Shown: positions 18,163 to 26,460 of the stretch, in pieces | Layout of the letters: each line of letters starts with the position of its first letter | Position numbering within the stretch: the stretch's first letter is position 1 | From: Patescibacteria group bacterium | Lineage (GTDB): Bacteria > Patescibacteriota > Patescibacteriia > 2-12-FULL-60-25 | DNA: 64,000 bases | Assembly (NCBI GenBank): GCA_028688515.1 | Contig: JAQTXZ010000001.1 | Coordinates: 62,001-126,000 of the forward strand | Reading direction: 5' to 3' | Notes under the pieces: generated by a model | Seen by the model: the letters and a program-made list of their open reading frames with translations, nothing else | What the model was told of the DNA's origin: nothing | The model's database searches: none | Made by a program: the position numbers and the translations under genes

Positions 18163-19506
18163 ATGCTTAAACAAGCTGTCAAAACTGCAAAAGTCAGGAC
18201 GCCCGTCAAAGAACGGGCTTTTATTGTCAAAGGCGGCAACCCGCTGCGAGGCGAAGTTATTTTGAACGGCGCAAAAAATGCCGCCACCAAACAGCTTGTT
18301 GCAGCGTTGCTTGCGGACGAGCCTGTTGTTTTGCACAACGTTCCCAAGATTGGAGATGTTACAGCAACGATTGAGATGCTTGAAGGTTTGGGCGTCGGTA
18401 TAAAAGTCGACGGCCACACTGTGACGATCGATCCGCGAACATTAAATACGAGCCAAGTCTCCGCAGCTTTAAGCCGCAAAAATCGCATTCCGATTTTGCT
18501 TATGGGCCCGCTGATTCATCGATTCGGCGAGGCAAGCATCCCATCTTTGGGCGGCTGCCAAATCGGTCCGCGCCCGATCGACATCCATCTGGAAGGGCTG
18601 AAGCAGATGGGAGCGGAAATCAGCGAGGGAGATGGTTATTACAAAGCCAAGAGCAAAAAATTAAAAGCCGCTTTGATTGAACTGCGTTTTCCGTCCGTCG
18701 GTGCAACGGAGAACTTGATGTTGGCCGCGGTTAAAGCCAAAGGCACGACCGTTATCACCAACGCCGCGGTTGAACCGGAGATTTTGGATACTGCAAAACT
18801 TTTGCAATCAATGGGCGCGATCATCAATTTGGAAACAAATCGCACTTGGGTTATCGAGGGCGTCGATCGTCTTGGAGGAGCGGAACACTCTGTTATCCCC
18901 GACAGAATCGAAGCAGCGTCGTTCGGCATTGCCGCCGCGCTTACCAAAGGCGAGATTTTTGTGCGCCACGCCAAACAAGATGATTTGCTGACATTTTTGA
19001 ACGCGATCCGTCGCGTGGGCGTGCCGTTTAAAGTCGAAGAAGACGGCATTTTGTTCGGTCATGCGGATGAATATCGTCCCGTTACGCTGGAGACGGACAC
19101 GCATCCCGGCTTTATGACTGATTGGCAGCAGCCGTTTGTGATGCTGCTTACGCAGGCCAAAGGAGTCTCGATTGTTCACGAAACTATTTTTGAAGATCGT
19201 TTTGGCTACACCGAATCGCTCGTAAAAATGGGCGCCAACATTCAGCTGCATTCGGATTGTTTGGGCAGTAAGGAATGTCGTTTTAAACACAAAAACTTTT
19301 TGCACTCTTGCATCATCTCCGGCTCCACGCCGCTCAAATCCGCCGAGATTTGCATTCCAGATTTGCGTGCAGGATTTTCTTACCTGCTTGCGGCTTTGAT
19401 GGCTAAAGGCGAATCGCGCGTCACCGGCGTAGAACTTATCGAACGCGGTTACGAAGACATTATCGGTAAACTCAAAAAACTTGGCGCGGAGATAGATGCG
19501 GAATGA
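18163..19506 (+). CDS. murA: UDP-N-acetylglucosamine 1-carboxyvinyltransferase (MurA)
   Basis: 447 aa. Transfers enolpyruvate from PEP to UDP-GlcNAc, the first committed step of peptidoglycan synthesis. GNPLRGEVILNGAKNAATK (substrate Lys and Asn), LGGCQIGPRPIDIHLEGL (catalytic Cys loop), TDTHPGFMTDWQQPF and FEDRFGYTESLVKMGA are present. A short basic extension precedes the core. The start at 18163 is the first ATG after the DUF3048 stop; frame upstream overlaps that gene. Confidence 0.95.
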   Translation: MLKQAVKTAKVRTPVKERAFIVKGGNPLRGEVILNGAKNAATKQLVAALLADEPVVLHNVPKIGDVTATIEMLEGLGVGIKVDGHTVTIDPRTLNTSQVSAALSRKNRIPILLMGPLIHRFGEASIPSLGGCQIGPRPIDIHLEGLKQMGAEISEGDGYYKAKSKKLKAALIELRFPSVGATENLMLAAVKAKGTTVITNAAVEPEILDTAKLLQSMGAIINLETNRTWVIEGVDRLGGAEHSVIPDRIEAASFGIAAALTKGEIFVRHAKQDDLLTFLNAIRRVGVPFKVEEDGILFGHADEYRPVTLETDTHPGFMTDWQQPFVMLLTQAKGVSIVHETIFEDRFGYTESLVKMGANIQLHSDCLGSKECRFKHKNFLHSCIISGSTPLKSAEICIPDLRAGFSYLLAALMAKGESRVTGVELIERGYEDIIGKLKKLGAEIDAE

Positions 19507-19530
19507 CCGCAATAACCAATGACCAAAATC

Positions 19531-19580
19531 GGATGTCATCCTTGGGCGAAGTTCGACGTAGACCCGAGGATCCAGAAAAT
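19531..19580. repeat. Family I half element (TGTCATCC...GAGGATCCAG)
   Basis: TGTCATCCTTGGGCGAAG followed by CGAGGATCCAG, a half copy of the dispersed palindrome seen complete at 51497 and 57407. It reads in frame with the next gene but lies upstream of its likely start. Confidence 0.55.
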
Positions 19581-19584
19581 CATT

Positions 19585-20301
19585 ATGCAGATTAAACATG
19601 CATCGTATTTTTCAGGCATCACCTCAAAACAAGACGGGCAGATGAAGCCCTACGGCGACGGGCGTGATGAAGTAGCTCTACTTAATCGTAAAAAGTATTT
19701 TGAAAAAGTCGGATTGGATATCGACAAGTCCGTTGCGGTCAACTTGGTTCACGGCATTAAGGTCGCAAGAGTCGATCAAAACTACGCTGGTCAGATTGTT
19801 CAAGACGCGGATGCTTTGATTACAAATGTTGCGGATTTGATTTTGACGATTACGGTCGCAGATTGCGTGCCGATTATTTTTTTCGACCAGGTCAACAAAG
19901 CTGTCGGTATTGCGCACGCCGGCTGGCGCGGAGTCGTCGGTAATATCGTTTCGAACGTCGTCGAAGCGATGCAAGAAAATTTTGATACAAATCAGTCGGA
20001 TTTAACTGTTAACGTCGGACCGCACATACAAAAATGCCACTTTGAAATTCAAAACGATGTGGCCGACAAATTTTCAGATTATCCGAAATCTATCGTCAAA
20101 CAAGACGGAAAGATTTTTGTCGATCTGCAATCCGCAATTAAACATCAGTTAACGTCCATCGGCGTTCAACCTCAAAACATCGAAGTGAGTGACGAATGTA
20201 CGTACTGTCTCACAGGCAAATACTTTTCCTTCCGCCGCGACAAACCGGAGATCCTGCTCGCCATGATGGCGTATGTGGGGTTATACTCTTTGCATGGATA
20301 A
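19585..20301 (+). CDS. pgeF: PgeF/YfiH-type multicopper-oxidase-like (laccase domain) protein
   Basis: 238 aa. The zinc-binding His, Cys and His are in NLVHGIKVA, TVADCVPIIF and GIAHAGWRGVVG; SDECTYCLTGKYFSFRRDKP is the C-terminal signature. Family members edit misplaced L-Ser in peptidoglycan precursors or act as purine nucleoside phosphorylases. Its neighbours murA and an M23 peptidase favour a wall role. ATG 19585 is chosen because upstream codons are repeat DNA. Confidence 0.85.
   Translation: MQIKHASYFSGITSKQDGQMKPYGDGRDEVALLNRKKYFEKVGLDIDKSVAVNLVHGIKVARVDQNYAGQIVQDADALITNVADLILTITVADCVPIIFFDQVNKAVGIAHAGWRGVVGNIVSNVVEAMQENFDTNQSDLTVNVGPHIQKCHFEIQNDVADKFSDYPKSIVKQDGKIFVDLQSAIKHQLTSIGVQPQNIEVSDECTYCLTGKYFSFRRDKPEILLAMMAYVGLYSLHG
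20282..20287 (+). promoter_or_regulatory. Leaderless -10 (TATACT) of the M23 gene
   Basis: TATACT inside the 3' end of the pgeF-like gene, 6 nt before ATG 20294. Confidence 0.5.
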
Positions 20302-20983
20302 CAAATATCTTGCATTGCCGGTTCGTGGCAAGTATCGCATCACGGAAGGTTGGTTGTATTCCGATCAGGAAAAGAAAATACACGGATTGGATTTCCATGG
20401 CGGAGTTGATTTTGCGCAGCCACGAAATTCTCCTGTTTTTGCCGCGGCCGACGGTTGGGCGATCGCCTCTTATTCATTGAATCCGTTTTTTGATGAAAAA
20501 ACCGGCAAGTTGCGCCGCTTTCGGGGCAAGATTGTTGGTATGGGGCTTGGCAATTTTGTTCAAATTTATCATCCGCAGACAAAAAGATTTACACAGTACG
20601 GTCATCTGGAAAAAATCAGTGAGAAAATTCCTTTTGCAAAACCTCGCAAACTAAAAGACGGACGTTTGATTCCGATGGGACATAAGATCAATCCCAGGGA
20701 TTTAAAAAATTATCCAAAAGCAATTTGGGTCAGGTGCGGTGAAGTTATCGGCTATGTTGGCGACAGTGGTTTGACCTGGGAATATAACGATTATCCCAAT
20801 CGTCCGGATCATAAAAAACATCCTTCGTGGGACGAAACCCATGTACACTTTGAAGAATTCGTACGCAACAGCCGTGGAGCAAAACAAAGACGTGATCCGT
20901 TTGCCATTTACGACACAAACGAAAAATATCCTTGGCCGGGTCACAAGGGACGGAAAGGGGATGATGGTCTTTGGATCAAGTAA
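20294..20983 (+). CDS. M23-family (LytM-like) peptidase
   Basis: 229 aa. HGGVDFAQP gives the HxxxD zinc ligands and THVHFEE the HxH ligand; AAADGWAIAS and GNFVQIYHP fit the LytM core. A loop of about 60 residues (IPFAKPRKLKDGRLIPMG...) is inserted between the core strands. No signal peptide is visible, which is odd for a wall hydrolase. Start 20294 (MDNKYLAL) overlaps the pgeF stop by 8 nt. Its 3' end overlaps convergent prmC by 8 nt. Confidence 0.8.
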   Translation: MDNKYLALPVRGKYRITEGWLYSDQEKKIHGLDFHGGVDFAQPRNSPVFAAADGWAIASYSLNPFFDEKTGKLRRFRGKIVGMGLGNFVQIYHPQTKRFTQYGHLEKISEKIPFAKPRKLKDGRLIPMGHKINPRDLKNYPKAIWVRCGEVIGYVGDSGLTWEYNDYPNRPDHKKHPSWDETHVHFEEFVRNSRGAKQRRDPFAIYDTNEKYPWPGHKGRKGDDGLWIK

Positions 20984-22013
20984 TCGTCAAAAACCTCTCG
21001 CGACCGCAAAGATCTGATTTGATTGTGACTTTGTGTTTGGGAAAAAGCTTGCGTGCGAATGATGCGAGTTTTTTTGTTTGACGAGGGTCGAGTTCGAGGA
21101 ATATGGAATATCGAATGTCCGCTGCGCTGAATATCGAATGTCCGCTGCGCTGAATATCGAATGTCCGCTGCGCTGAATATCGAATCTGCTCTAACAGCTT
21201 CACGACAAGCGACGAACCGTCGCGGCCGGCGAAGAGGGCTTTGTGCGGTTCAAATTTTGCAACATCCGGCATCATCGTTTTTTTGTCGGTTGATGGCAGG
21301 TAGGGGAGGTTGGCGACGAAGATGAGGTCGAATGTCCGCTTCGCTGAATGTCGAATATCCGCTTCGCTGAATATCCGCTCACTCTCGTTCGCTGAATTTT
21401 TGTTAGAAGCGATATTCGATATTCGATATTCGATATTCGACTTAAGTTTAGGTCCGAGCAGACTATCTTGCACAAAAGTAACATTAGCACCGAGCTGTTT
21501 GGCATTCTTGCGTGCGACTTTGAGCGCTTCGCCGGAAACGTCGGATGCGATTACCATTGCGGACGGACATTCGAGGGCGAGCGTCACAGCCAAGCAGCCG
21601 GAACCGGTTCCGATGTCTATAATGACGTCCTTAGAACGTCCTACGGCGTCCTCAAGCGTCCTGGAGCGTCTTGAAAAATCTTGTTTGACGAGTTCGACGA
21701 GCATTTCCGTTTCGGGTCGCGGGATAAGAGTGTGTTTGTTGACGGAAAAGTCGCGTCCGTAGAAAGGCTGACTGCCGGTCAAGTATGCGATTGGTTCGTG
21801 ATTGACGCGGCGTTTGATTAAACTCAAAAACTTTTTTGTCGTCCGGTCGTCGATAGTGTCTTTGCCGTGGGCTTTGATATGGGCGCGATCTTTGTCGAGC
21901 GCATAAGCCAATAACAATTCCGTTTCGCGACGGTCGATAGTCGAATATCCGCTGCGCTGACTATCCGCTGCGCTGAATGTCGAATGTCGAAGCAAATCAT
22001 TTATGGTAGTCAT
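20976..22013 (-). CDS. prmC: Release-factor glutamine methyltransferase PrmC (HemK) carrying repeat insertions
   Basis: 345 aa. Methylates the GGQ glutamine of release factors. PIAYLTG and FSVNKHTLIPRPETEMLVE, the SAM motif DIGTGSGCLAVTLAL, and ANLPYLP (NPPY variant) are intact. Four stretches are encoded by iterated-word arrays: near the N-terminus (21934-21992), in the linker before the SAM motif (21635-21676), just before ANLPY (21329-21441) and before the last core strand (21101-21186). All keep the frame and fall in expected loops. Start 22013 is set by TATGCT 7 nt upstream. Confidence 0.9.
   Translation of the reverse strand: MTTINDLLRHSTFSAADSQRSGYSTIDRRETELLLAYALDKDRAHIKAHGKDTIDDRTTKKFLSLIKRRVNHEPIAYLTGSQPFYGRDFSVNKHTLIPRPETEMLVELVKQDFSRRSRTLEDAVGRSKDVIIDIGTGSGCLAVTLALECPSAMVIASDVSGEALKVARKNAKQLGANVTFVQDSLLGPKLKSNIEYRISNIASNKNSANESERIFSEADIRHSAKRTFDLIFVANLPYLPSTDKKTMMPDVAKFEPHKALFAGRDGSSLVVKLLEQIRYSAQRTFDIQRSGHSIFSAADIRYSIFLELDPRQTKKLASFARKLFPKHKVTIKSDLCGRERFLTIT
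21101..21186. repeat. Family D array in prmC: 23-nt unit, three tandem copies
   Basis: Three near-identical 23-nt units containing AATATCGAATGTCCGC and TGCGCTG. Because 23 is not a multiple of 3, the copies are read in all three frames (YSAQRTFDI, QRSGHSI, FSAADIRYS), none with a stop. Three copies make 69 nt and restore frame. Confidence 0.9.
21329..21441. repeat. Family D array in prmC, before the NPPY motif
   Basis: TGTCCGCTTCGCTGAATGTC units followed by four ATTCGAT words (21411-21441). Encodes SNIEYRISNIA through SEADIRHSAKRTFD on the minus strand. Confidence 0.85.
21635..21676. repeat. Family G words (ACGTCCT) in prmC
   Basis: GAACGTCCTACGGCGTCCTC followed by AAGCGTCCTGGAGCGTC, an array of about 10-nt words; encodes RRSRTLEDAVGRSKDV. 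Related words occur in pcrA at 60683-60720. Confidence 0.7.
21934..21992. repeat. Family D array in prmC, N-terminal
   Basis: GATAGTCGAATATCCGCTGC then CTATCCGCTGCGCTGAATGT words; encodes STFSAADSQRSGYSTID. Confidence 0.8.
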
Positions 22014-22020
22014 GCGGTAA

Positions 22021-22026
22021 AGCATA
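22021..22026 (-). promoter_or_regulatory. Leaderless -10 (TATGCT) of prmC
   Basis: Minus-strand TATGCT, 7 nt before ATG 22013. The adjacent 22026-22039 holds family H words. Confidence 0.45.
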
Positions 22027-22076
22027 AACTAGAAACTGGCCTTCGTCACGAGTACGGCCTTATCAGATTGAAATGG

Positions 22077-22168
22077 CAGCCCGGATTGCCGCGTTACGTC
22101 AGACTCCACTCGCAATGACAGAAGGAACGCTATGTACGTGATGTACGTTAGGTACGTTATGTGACGTT
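22077..22168. repeat. Repeat remnants between prmC and the gene at 22187
   Basis: 22077-22122 resembles a family I half element (GGATTGCCGCG..., ending CGCAATGACAG). 22132-22168 holds TATGTACGTGATGTACGTTA-type 9-nt words related to family F. Confidence 0.5.
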
Positions 22169-22171
22169 ATA

Positions 22172-22180
22172 TGTTATAAT
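22172..22180 (+). promoter_or_regulatory. Consensus extended -10 (TGTTATAAT), leaderless
   Basis: TGT-TATAAT with only 6 nt to ATG 22187; the best example of the leaderless class in the window. Confidence 0.75.
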
Positions 22181-22186
22181 AGCCTC

Positions 22187-23407
22187 ATGACCGCGGGTGA
22201 TTTTTGGAAACGTTCGGTGGGTTTTGGCGTAAGCCAATCAGATGCGGATTGGATTGTAATCCAAGACCCGGCGGTTTTTGAATCGCACGAAAATCTGCCA
22301 TGGGAGTTGCGTTATATTTTATCGTTGCGTCCGTCGCGCCATGCGACTGTGAATAATTTATTGAAACAAGGTTTCGGTTTGGGATTCGTGACGCATAAAG
22401 CAGTGCCGGACGAAGTCGTGCGTTCGGTGCGTCGTATTTCCGATTTGACGCAAGAGGGCATGGCGCATTTTTGGTTGGAAAAATTGGTTAAATACGGACA
22501 AGATCCCGTGTGGACATCCGCCGAAGCAAAAGATGCGGAGGCGCAGGGGATTGATTTGAATACGGAGCTTTTAAGCGTTAAAAAATTTGGCAATAACCAC
22601 TGCCGTTTGGCTTTGATACAATTTGCAGATAACGATACCGCAGATACCAATGCGTCTTGCCTGCAAGAGATGAATGACGATCTCGTCTCAGTTTCCGCGC
22701 CTTGGCTGTTTGCAATTTTGCGTGCGAAACTTGCGGCGTTTAAATTTCCGATTGCCACGATTTGTCTGTCGTCTTTTGTTGTTACTTTACCGCTGACGTT
22801 TTGGCTGCAAAATATTTTGCCGTCAGCGATACCAATAATAGCCGCGCTCGTCGTGACGGTCGTTTTGGCGCTGCGAACGGTTGTTTCGCCGTTGCGTGTG
22901 CAAGCGTCTTTGCGTAGAGGCAATAAGCTGCTTTGGCTTTTTGGTATTTTTTGCGCGGTCGCTCTGCCCGCATTTTTTGCGGCAAACATGATCGACTCAG
23001 CTGATTATTTTTTTGCTGGATTGCTATTTGCGCTTTCGCTCGCGGTAATGCCTGTTTATTTTTTGGCGAAAGAGTTTGTAAAGGCCGTAAAAGCTTGGCG
23101 CAGATTGACATCGGCAGGCAAAGTTGCATATTCCGGCGATCCTCTTGCCGTGGTTTGCGGACGCGAAAAAGATTTGTTGGCTCGTTTGGCAGGGATTATT
23201 ACGGCCATGCTCATGGTTGTTTGGTTTTTTGTCATGCTCGGCGCAATGACTTTGACCGGGTTTTGGCCTGCTATTTTAGCTTGTTTGCCTTATATTTTGG
23301 CCGAATTTTTCGGTTGGCTCGAAACTCAATCTGCCAAAGCGGCGTATGCAAAATCATTAAAACGACTGTGGCGAAAAGCCATCATTTTAACCTCCGAAGC
23401 CTGGTAA
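22187..23407 (+). CDS. Multi-pass membrane protein, unknown function
   Basis: 406 aa. About 185 residues of soluble N-terminus (alpha-rich, no recognised motif) precede roughly six transmembrane helices in two groups (about 190-300 and 335-390). No catalytic signature is seen. Its leaderless promoter and position upstream of lepB give little functional hint. Confidence 0.6.
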   Translation: MTAGDFWKRSVGFGVSQSDADWIVIQDPAVFESHENLPWELRYILSLRPSRHATVNNLLKQGFGLGFVTHKAVPDEVVRSVRRISDLTQEGMAHFWLEKLVKYGQDPVWTSAEAKDAEAQGIDLNTELLSVKKFGNNHCRLALIQFADNDTADTNASCLQEMNDDLVSVSAPWLFAILRAKLAAFKFPIATICLSSFVVTLPLTFWLQNILPSAIPIIAALVVTVVLALRTVVSPLRVQASLRRGNKLLWLFGIFCAVALPAFFAANMIDSADYFFAGLLFALSLAVMPVYFLAKEFVKAVKAWRRLTSAGKVAYSGDPLAVVCGREKDLLARLAGIITAMLMVVWFFVMLGAMTLTGFWPAILACLPYILAEFFGWLETQSAKAAYAKSLKRLWRKAIILTSEAW

Positions 23408-23416
23408 ATCCGGTCA

Positions 23417-23445
23417 TGGACAGTTAATGCGCCATGGGCTAACAT
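23417..23445 (+). promoter_or_regulatory. Promoter of lepB
   Basis: TGGACA (23417-23422), 17 nt, TAACAT (23440-23445), 10 nt to ATG 23456; near-leaderless. Confidence 0.55.
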
Positions 23446-23455
23446 AACCCAACCT

Positions 23456-24064
23456 ATGTCACTGTTTAAAAAGCAAGAAAACATCGAAGGCGCGCCTCCG
23501 GCATCGTCCTCAAAAATGGCCTTAAAGTTTTTTTTGGAGCTTGTTCAAGTTGTGGCCATATCCCTCGCAATTATCATCCCGGTAAGATATTTTTTGGTGC
23601 AGCCTTTTTATGTAAAAGGCGCATCCATGGAGCCGAATTTTTTTGACCACGAATATTTGATAATAGATGAGCTTTCTTATAGATTCAATCAACCTTCGCG
23701 CGGAGATATCGTCGTGTTCCATTATCCCAATGATCCGAAAAGCTATTTTATCAAGCGCGTGGTCGGTTTGCCCGGCGAGACCGTTGAAGTCGCGGACGGT
23801 CAAGTTAAAATCTACAACGACAAATACCCCAATGGAATTGTTTTGGATGAACACGCGTATCTCGATGATGTCTACACTTCACAAACGGTCAGAGTAACTT
23901 TGAAAGCGGATCAGTATTATGTGTTGGGCGATAATCGTTCGTCCAGTCTTGACTCAAGATACTTTGGTCCGATTTTTGACAAAGTCGTCGTTGGCCGAGT
24001 GTGGCTGCGCGGCTGGCCGCTCGATAGCTGGAAGGTATTTAATGCACCGACTTATAATTTATAG
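23456..24064 (+). CDS. lepB: Signal peptidase I
   Basis: 202 aa. One transmembrane helix (about residues 25-45), then box B GASMEPNF with catalytic Ser, box D SYFIKRVVGLPGE with catalytic Lys, and box E LGDNRSSSLDSRYFG. Cleaves signal peptides of exported proteins, of which this window has several. Typical Gram-positive-like size. Confidence 0.95.
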   Translation: MSLFKKQENIEGAPPASSSKMALKFFLELVQVVAISLAIIIPVRYFLVQPFYVKGASMEPNFFDHEYLIIDELSYRFNQPSRGDIVVFHYPNDPKSYFIKRVVGLPGETVEVADGQVKIYNDKYPNGIVLDEHAYLDDVYTSQTVRVTLKADQYYVLGDNRSSSLDSRYFGPIFDKVVVGRVWLRGWPLDSWKVFNAPTYNL

Positions 24065-24074
24065 CGTCAGACCA

Positions 24075-24160
24075 GAATTATGAATTAAGAATTATGAATT
24101 ATTAATTCAGGTACAGACATTCTTAATTCTTAATTCTTAATTATTAATTCTTAATTATTT
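24075..24160. repeat. Family A inverted array, copy 3
   Basis: Left arm 24075-24108 (GAATTATGAATTAAGAATT), right arm 24119-24160 (ATTCTTAATTCTTAATTC), loop CAGGTACAGAC. Directly upstream of hisS; a TAATTA word sits 7 nt before the hisS ATG. Confidence 0.85.
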
Positions 24161-24164
24161 TATT

Positions 24165-25505
24165 ATGCCTCAACCAAAAAAAGTCGCTCCAGTGAGTAAG
24201 AAGCCCGAAGGTGTTTCTAAAAAAGCACCGCAGCCGTTCGCTCTTGTTCGCGGTATGCGCGACATTCTGCCTTCAGATCAATATTATTGGCGCAAGTGTT
24301 TTGAGGTTGCGCAAGGCTTGTGCGACGCATACGGCGTAGACCGAGTCGAAACTCCTGTTTTGGAAGAAAGCGGATTGTTTGTACGTGGCGTCGGTAAACA
24401 GACCGATATAGTAGAAAAGGAAATGTTTAGTTTCGAAACTACGGGCGGCGAGCATGTTACTTTGCGTCCGGAGGGCACGGCCGGTATTTCGCGCGCATAC
24501 ATTCACCACGGAATGTTAAATTTATCTCAGCCGGTTAAGCTTTGGTATTGGAGTCAATTTTTCCGTCACGAAAAACCGCAATCAGGAAGATACCGTCAGT
24601 TTTGGCAATATGGCGTGGAAATAATCGGCGAAAGCGATGCCGTGGTAGATGCGCAGTTGGCTTTGATGGCTTGGCGCTTTTTAAAAGATCTTGGCATTGA
24701 TGCCGTTGTCAGAATAAACTCAATTGGAACTGCGGAATCAAGGGCTAACTATAAAAGTGCATTGGCTGCTTATTTCAGGCCAAAGCGCAGCCGTCTTTCG
24801 GAAGATGATAAAAAGAGATTGCTGAAAAATCCATTGCGCCTTTTGGATTCCAAAGAGCCCGGTATGGCGGAATTAAAGGCCGAAGCTCCGCAGATTGTCG
24901 ATTGGCTGGATGAAACTTCCAAAAATCATTTCATGCGCGTTTTGGAATATCTCGACGAAGTCGGAGTTCCTTATCAGTTGGATCCGTTTTTGGTGCGCGG
25001 CTTGGATTATTACACGCAAACTGTTTTTGAACTTTACGATACGAACGAAACGGAAGAAACGGCGCAATCGGCCTTGGGCGGCGGCGGGCGTTATGACGGT
25101 CTGATGGAAATTTTGGGTGGCAGACCGACTCCGGCAGCCGGCTTTGCTTTGGGTATCGATCGCGTCGTTAGCCGCTTAAAATCAATGCCGCACGAACAGC
25201 AGGAAAAGAAAGTTGATGTGTTCGTGGCTCAATTGGGCGAGGCCGGACGCAAGCGTGCTTTGGCTTTGTTCGAGGAGTTTCGTTTGGCCGGCATTAAGGC
25301 TGCAGAGGCTTTTGCCAAAAATTCAATCAAAACTCAGATGGAAACCGCAAATCGTTGCGGTGCGCGCTGGGCAATTATCGTTGGTCAAAAAGAGGTTTTG
25401 GACGGTACGGCGATAATCCGTGATATGGATGCCGGCACGCAAGAAATCGTCGACGGCCGCAAAGTAGTCCACGAAATACAAAAGAAGATGGCGATCACGG
25501 AGTAG
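24165..25505 (+). CDS. hisS: Histidyl-tRNA synthetase
   Basis: 446 aa. Class II motifs: motif 2 FFRHEKPQSGRYRQFWQYGVE; HisRS signatures LVRGLDYYTQTVFE and GGGRYDGL; motif 3 AAGFALGIDRVV. The C-terminal anticodon-binding domain (VDVFVAQLGEAGRKRALAL) is complete. A basic 20-residue N-terminal extension (KKVAPVSKKPEGVSKKAP) is unusual. No SD; a repeat array supplies the upstream AT-rich region. Confidence 0.95.
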   Translation: MPQPKKVAPVSKKPEGVSKKAPQPFALVRGMRDILPSDQYYWRKCFEVAQGLCDAYGVDRVETPVLEESGLFVRGVGKQTDIVEKEMFSFETTGGEHVTLRPEGTAGISRAYIHHGMLNLSQPVKLWYWSQFFRHEKPQSGRYRQFWQYGVEIIGESDAVVDAQLALMAWRFLKDLGIDAVVRINSIGTAESRANYKSALAAYFRPKRSRLSEDDKKRLLKNPLRLLDSKEPGMAELKAEAPQIVDWLDETSKNHFMRVLEYLDEVGVPYQLDPFLVRGLDYYTQTVFELYDTNETEETAQSALGGGGRYDGLMEILGGRPTPAAGFALGIDRVVSRLKSMPHEQQEKKVDVFVAQLGEAGRKRALALFEEFRLAGIKAAEAFAKNSIKTQMETANRCGARWAIIVGQKEVLDGTAIIRDMDAGTQEIVDGRKVVHEIQKKMAITE

Positions 25506-25510
25506 GACCG

Positions 25511-25615
25511 TGAGTCCGTAAAGTCTATAAAGTCCGTAAAGTCCTAGAATAGGTACAATATTAAGGACTTTAAGGACTTTTGAGTTTATGGACTTTACGG
25601 ACTCTTTTGGACTCT
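25511..25615. repeat. Family C inverted word array (AAGTCCATA), copy 1
   Basis: Left arm GAGTCCGTAAAGTCTATAAA (25512 on), right arm GGACTTTAAGGACTT...GGACTTTACGGACTC, loop TAGAATAGGTACAATATT. Lies between hisS and rpsU. Confidence 0.85.
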
Positions 25616-25621
25616 TTTGCA

Positions 25622-25650
25622 TTGACGCATGATTGCGGATGTTGTATCTT
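25622..25650 (+). promoter_or_regulatory. Promoter of rpsU-yqeY
   Basis: TTGACG (25622-25627), 17 nt, TATCTT (25645-25650). The leader of about 55 nt carries SD AAGGAG at 25698-25703. Confidence 0.7.
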
Positions 25651-25711
25651 ATTGTGGACATCTTTTATGGATGTGAAGAGGTCTAAATACATATAGAAAG
25701 GAGTGTTTTAC

Positions 25712-25951
25712 ATGGTTGAAGTCAAGAAAAAGAAGGGCGAAACATTCGATGCATTATTGCGTCGTTTTCAACGTCGCATGCAACAAGGCGGCGTAGCTTT
25801 GGAAGCACGCAAACATCGTTTTCACGATGCCGGTGCCAGCCGTAACAAAGTGCGCGAAGGCGCATTGCGACGCGAAGTCAAACGCCAGCAGTACGAATAC
25901 GAATTCAAAACAGGCAAACTCAAAGAAGAACCGCGTCGTCCGTCTCGCTAA
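25712..25951 (+). CDS. rpsU: 30S ribosomal protein S21 (bS21)
   Basis: 79 aa, ATG 25712 set by SD AAGGAG 8 nt upstream (an earlier GTG lies inside the SD). VEVKKKKGETFDALLRRFQR matches the bS21 N-terminus; the tail is Arg/Lys-rich. bS21 contacts the anti-SD region of 16S rRNA. Downstream yqeY follows after 11 nt, the usual rpsU-yqeY pairing. Confidence 0.9.
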   Translation: MVEVKKKKGETFDALLRRFQRRMQQGGVALEARKHRFHDAGASRNKVREGALRREVKRQQYEYEFKTGKLKEEPRRPSR

Positions 25952-25962
25952 TAATAAAAAAA

Positions 25963-26415
25963 ATGGATCTTGTTGAACGCATTTCCGTCGACTTAAAAGA
26001 GGCGATGAAAAATAAAAATGAGTTGGAGCTATCAGTGCTCCGGCTTATGCGTACCGGCTTAAAGAATAAAGAGATCGAGCTGATACATGCGTTAAGCGAG
26101 GAAGAGGCGCAATCCGTCATACGTACGATGATCAAGCAGGGGAAAGATGCCCTGACTGATTTTACGAGTGCGGGACGTCAAGATTTGATAGAAAGGCAGA
26201 CCGGGGAGATAGCTATTTTAGAACGCTATCTCCCTCCTTCCATGTCCGAGGCTGAGCTGGAAGAAATCTGTAAAAAAGTGATTGCCGAATCCGGCGCTGT
26301 TTCGATGTCGGAAGTAGGCAAAGTAATGGGTCAGATCATGAAGGTCGTGGGTGGCCGTGCGGACGGCAATACTGTCCGAACGATCGTCCAGAGACTTTTA
26401 TCAGGCAATGCATAA
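25963..26415 (+). CDS. yqeY: YqeY/GatB-C-terminal-like protein
   Basis: 150 aa. LKEAMKNKNELELSVLRLMR, QGKDALTDFTSAGRQDL, AILERYLPPSMSEAELE and MGQIMKVVGGRADGNTV are the family signature. Related to the tRNA-binding tail of GatB; exact role unknown. Operon with rpsU. Confidence 0.93.
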   Translation: MDLVERISVDLKEAMKNKNELELSVLRLMRTGLKNKEIELIHALSEEEAQSVIRTMIKQGKDALTDFTSAGRQDLIERQTGEIAILERYLPPSMSEAELEEICKKVIAESGAVSMSEVGKVMGQIMKVVGGRADGNTVRTIVQRLLSGNA

Positions 26416-26460
26416 AGTCGGTTAGGAGGGCGATCTTTTTATTCGTTGGCTATCTCTTCC

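Noticed and set aside
19519-19584. PgeF-like start at 19519
   Set aside because: The added residues are encoded by a family I repeat half element; family proteins begin near MQIKHASYFSG. Kept only as a possible in-frame repeat extension.
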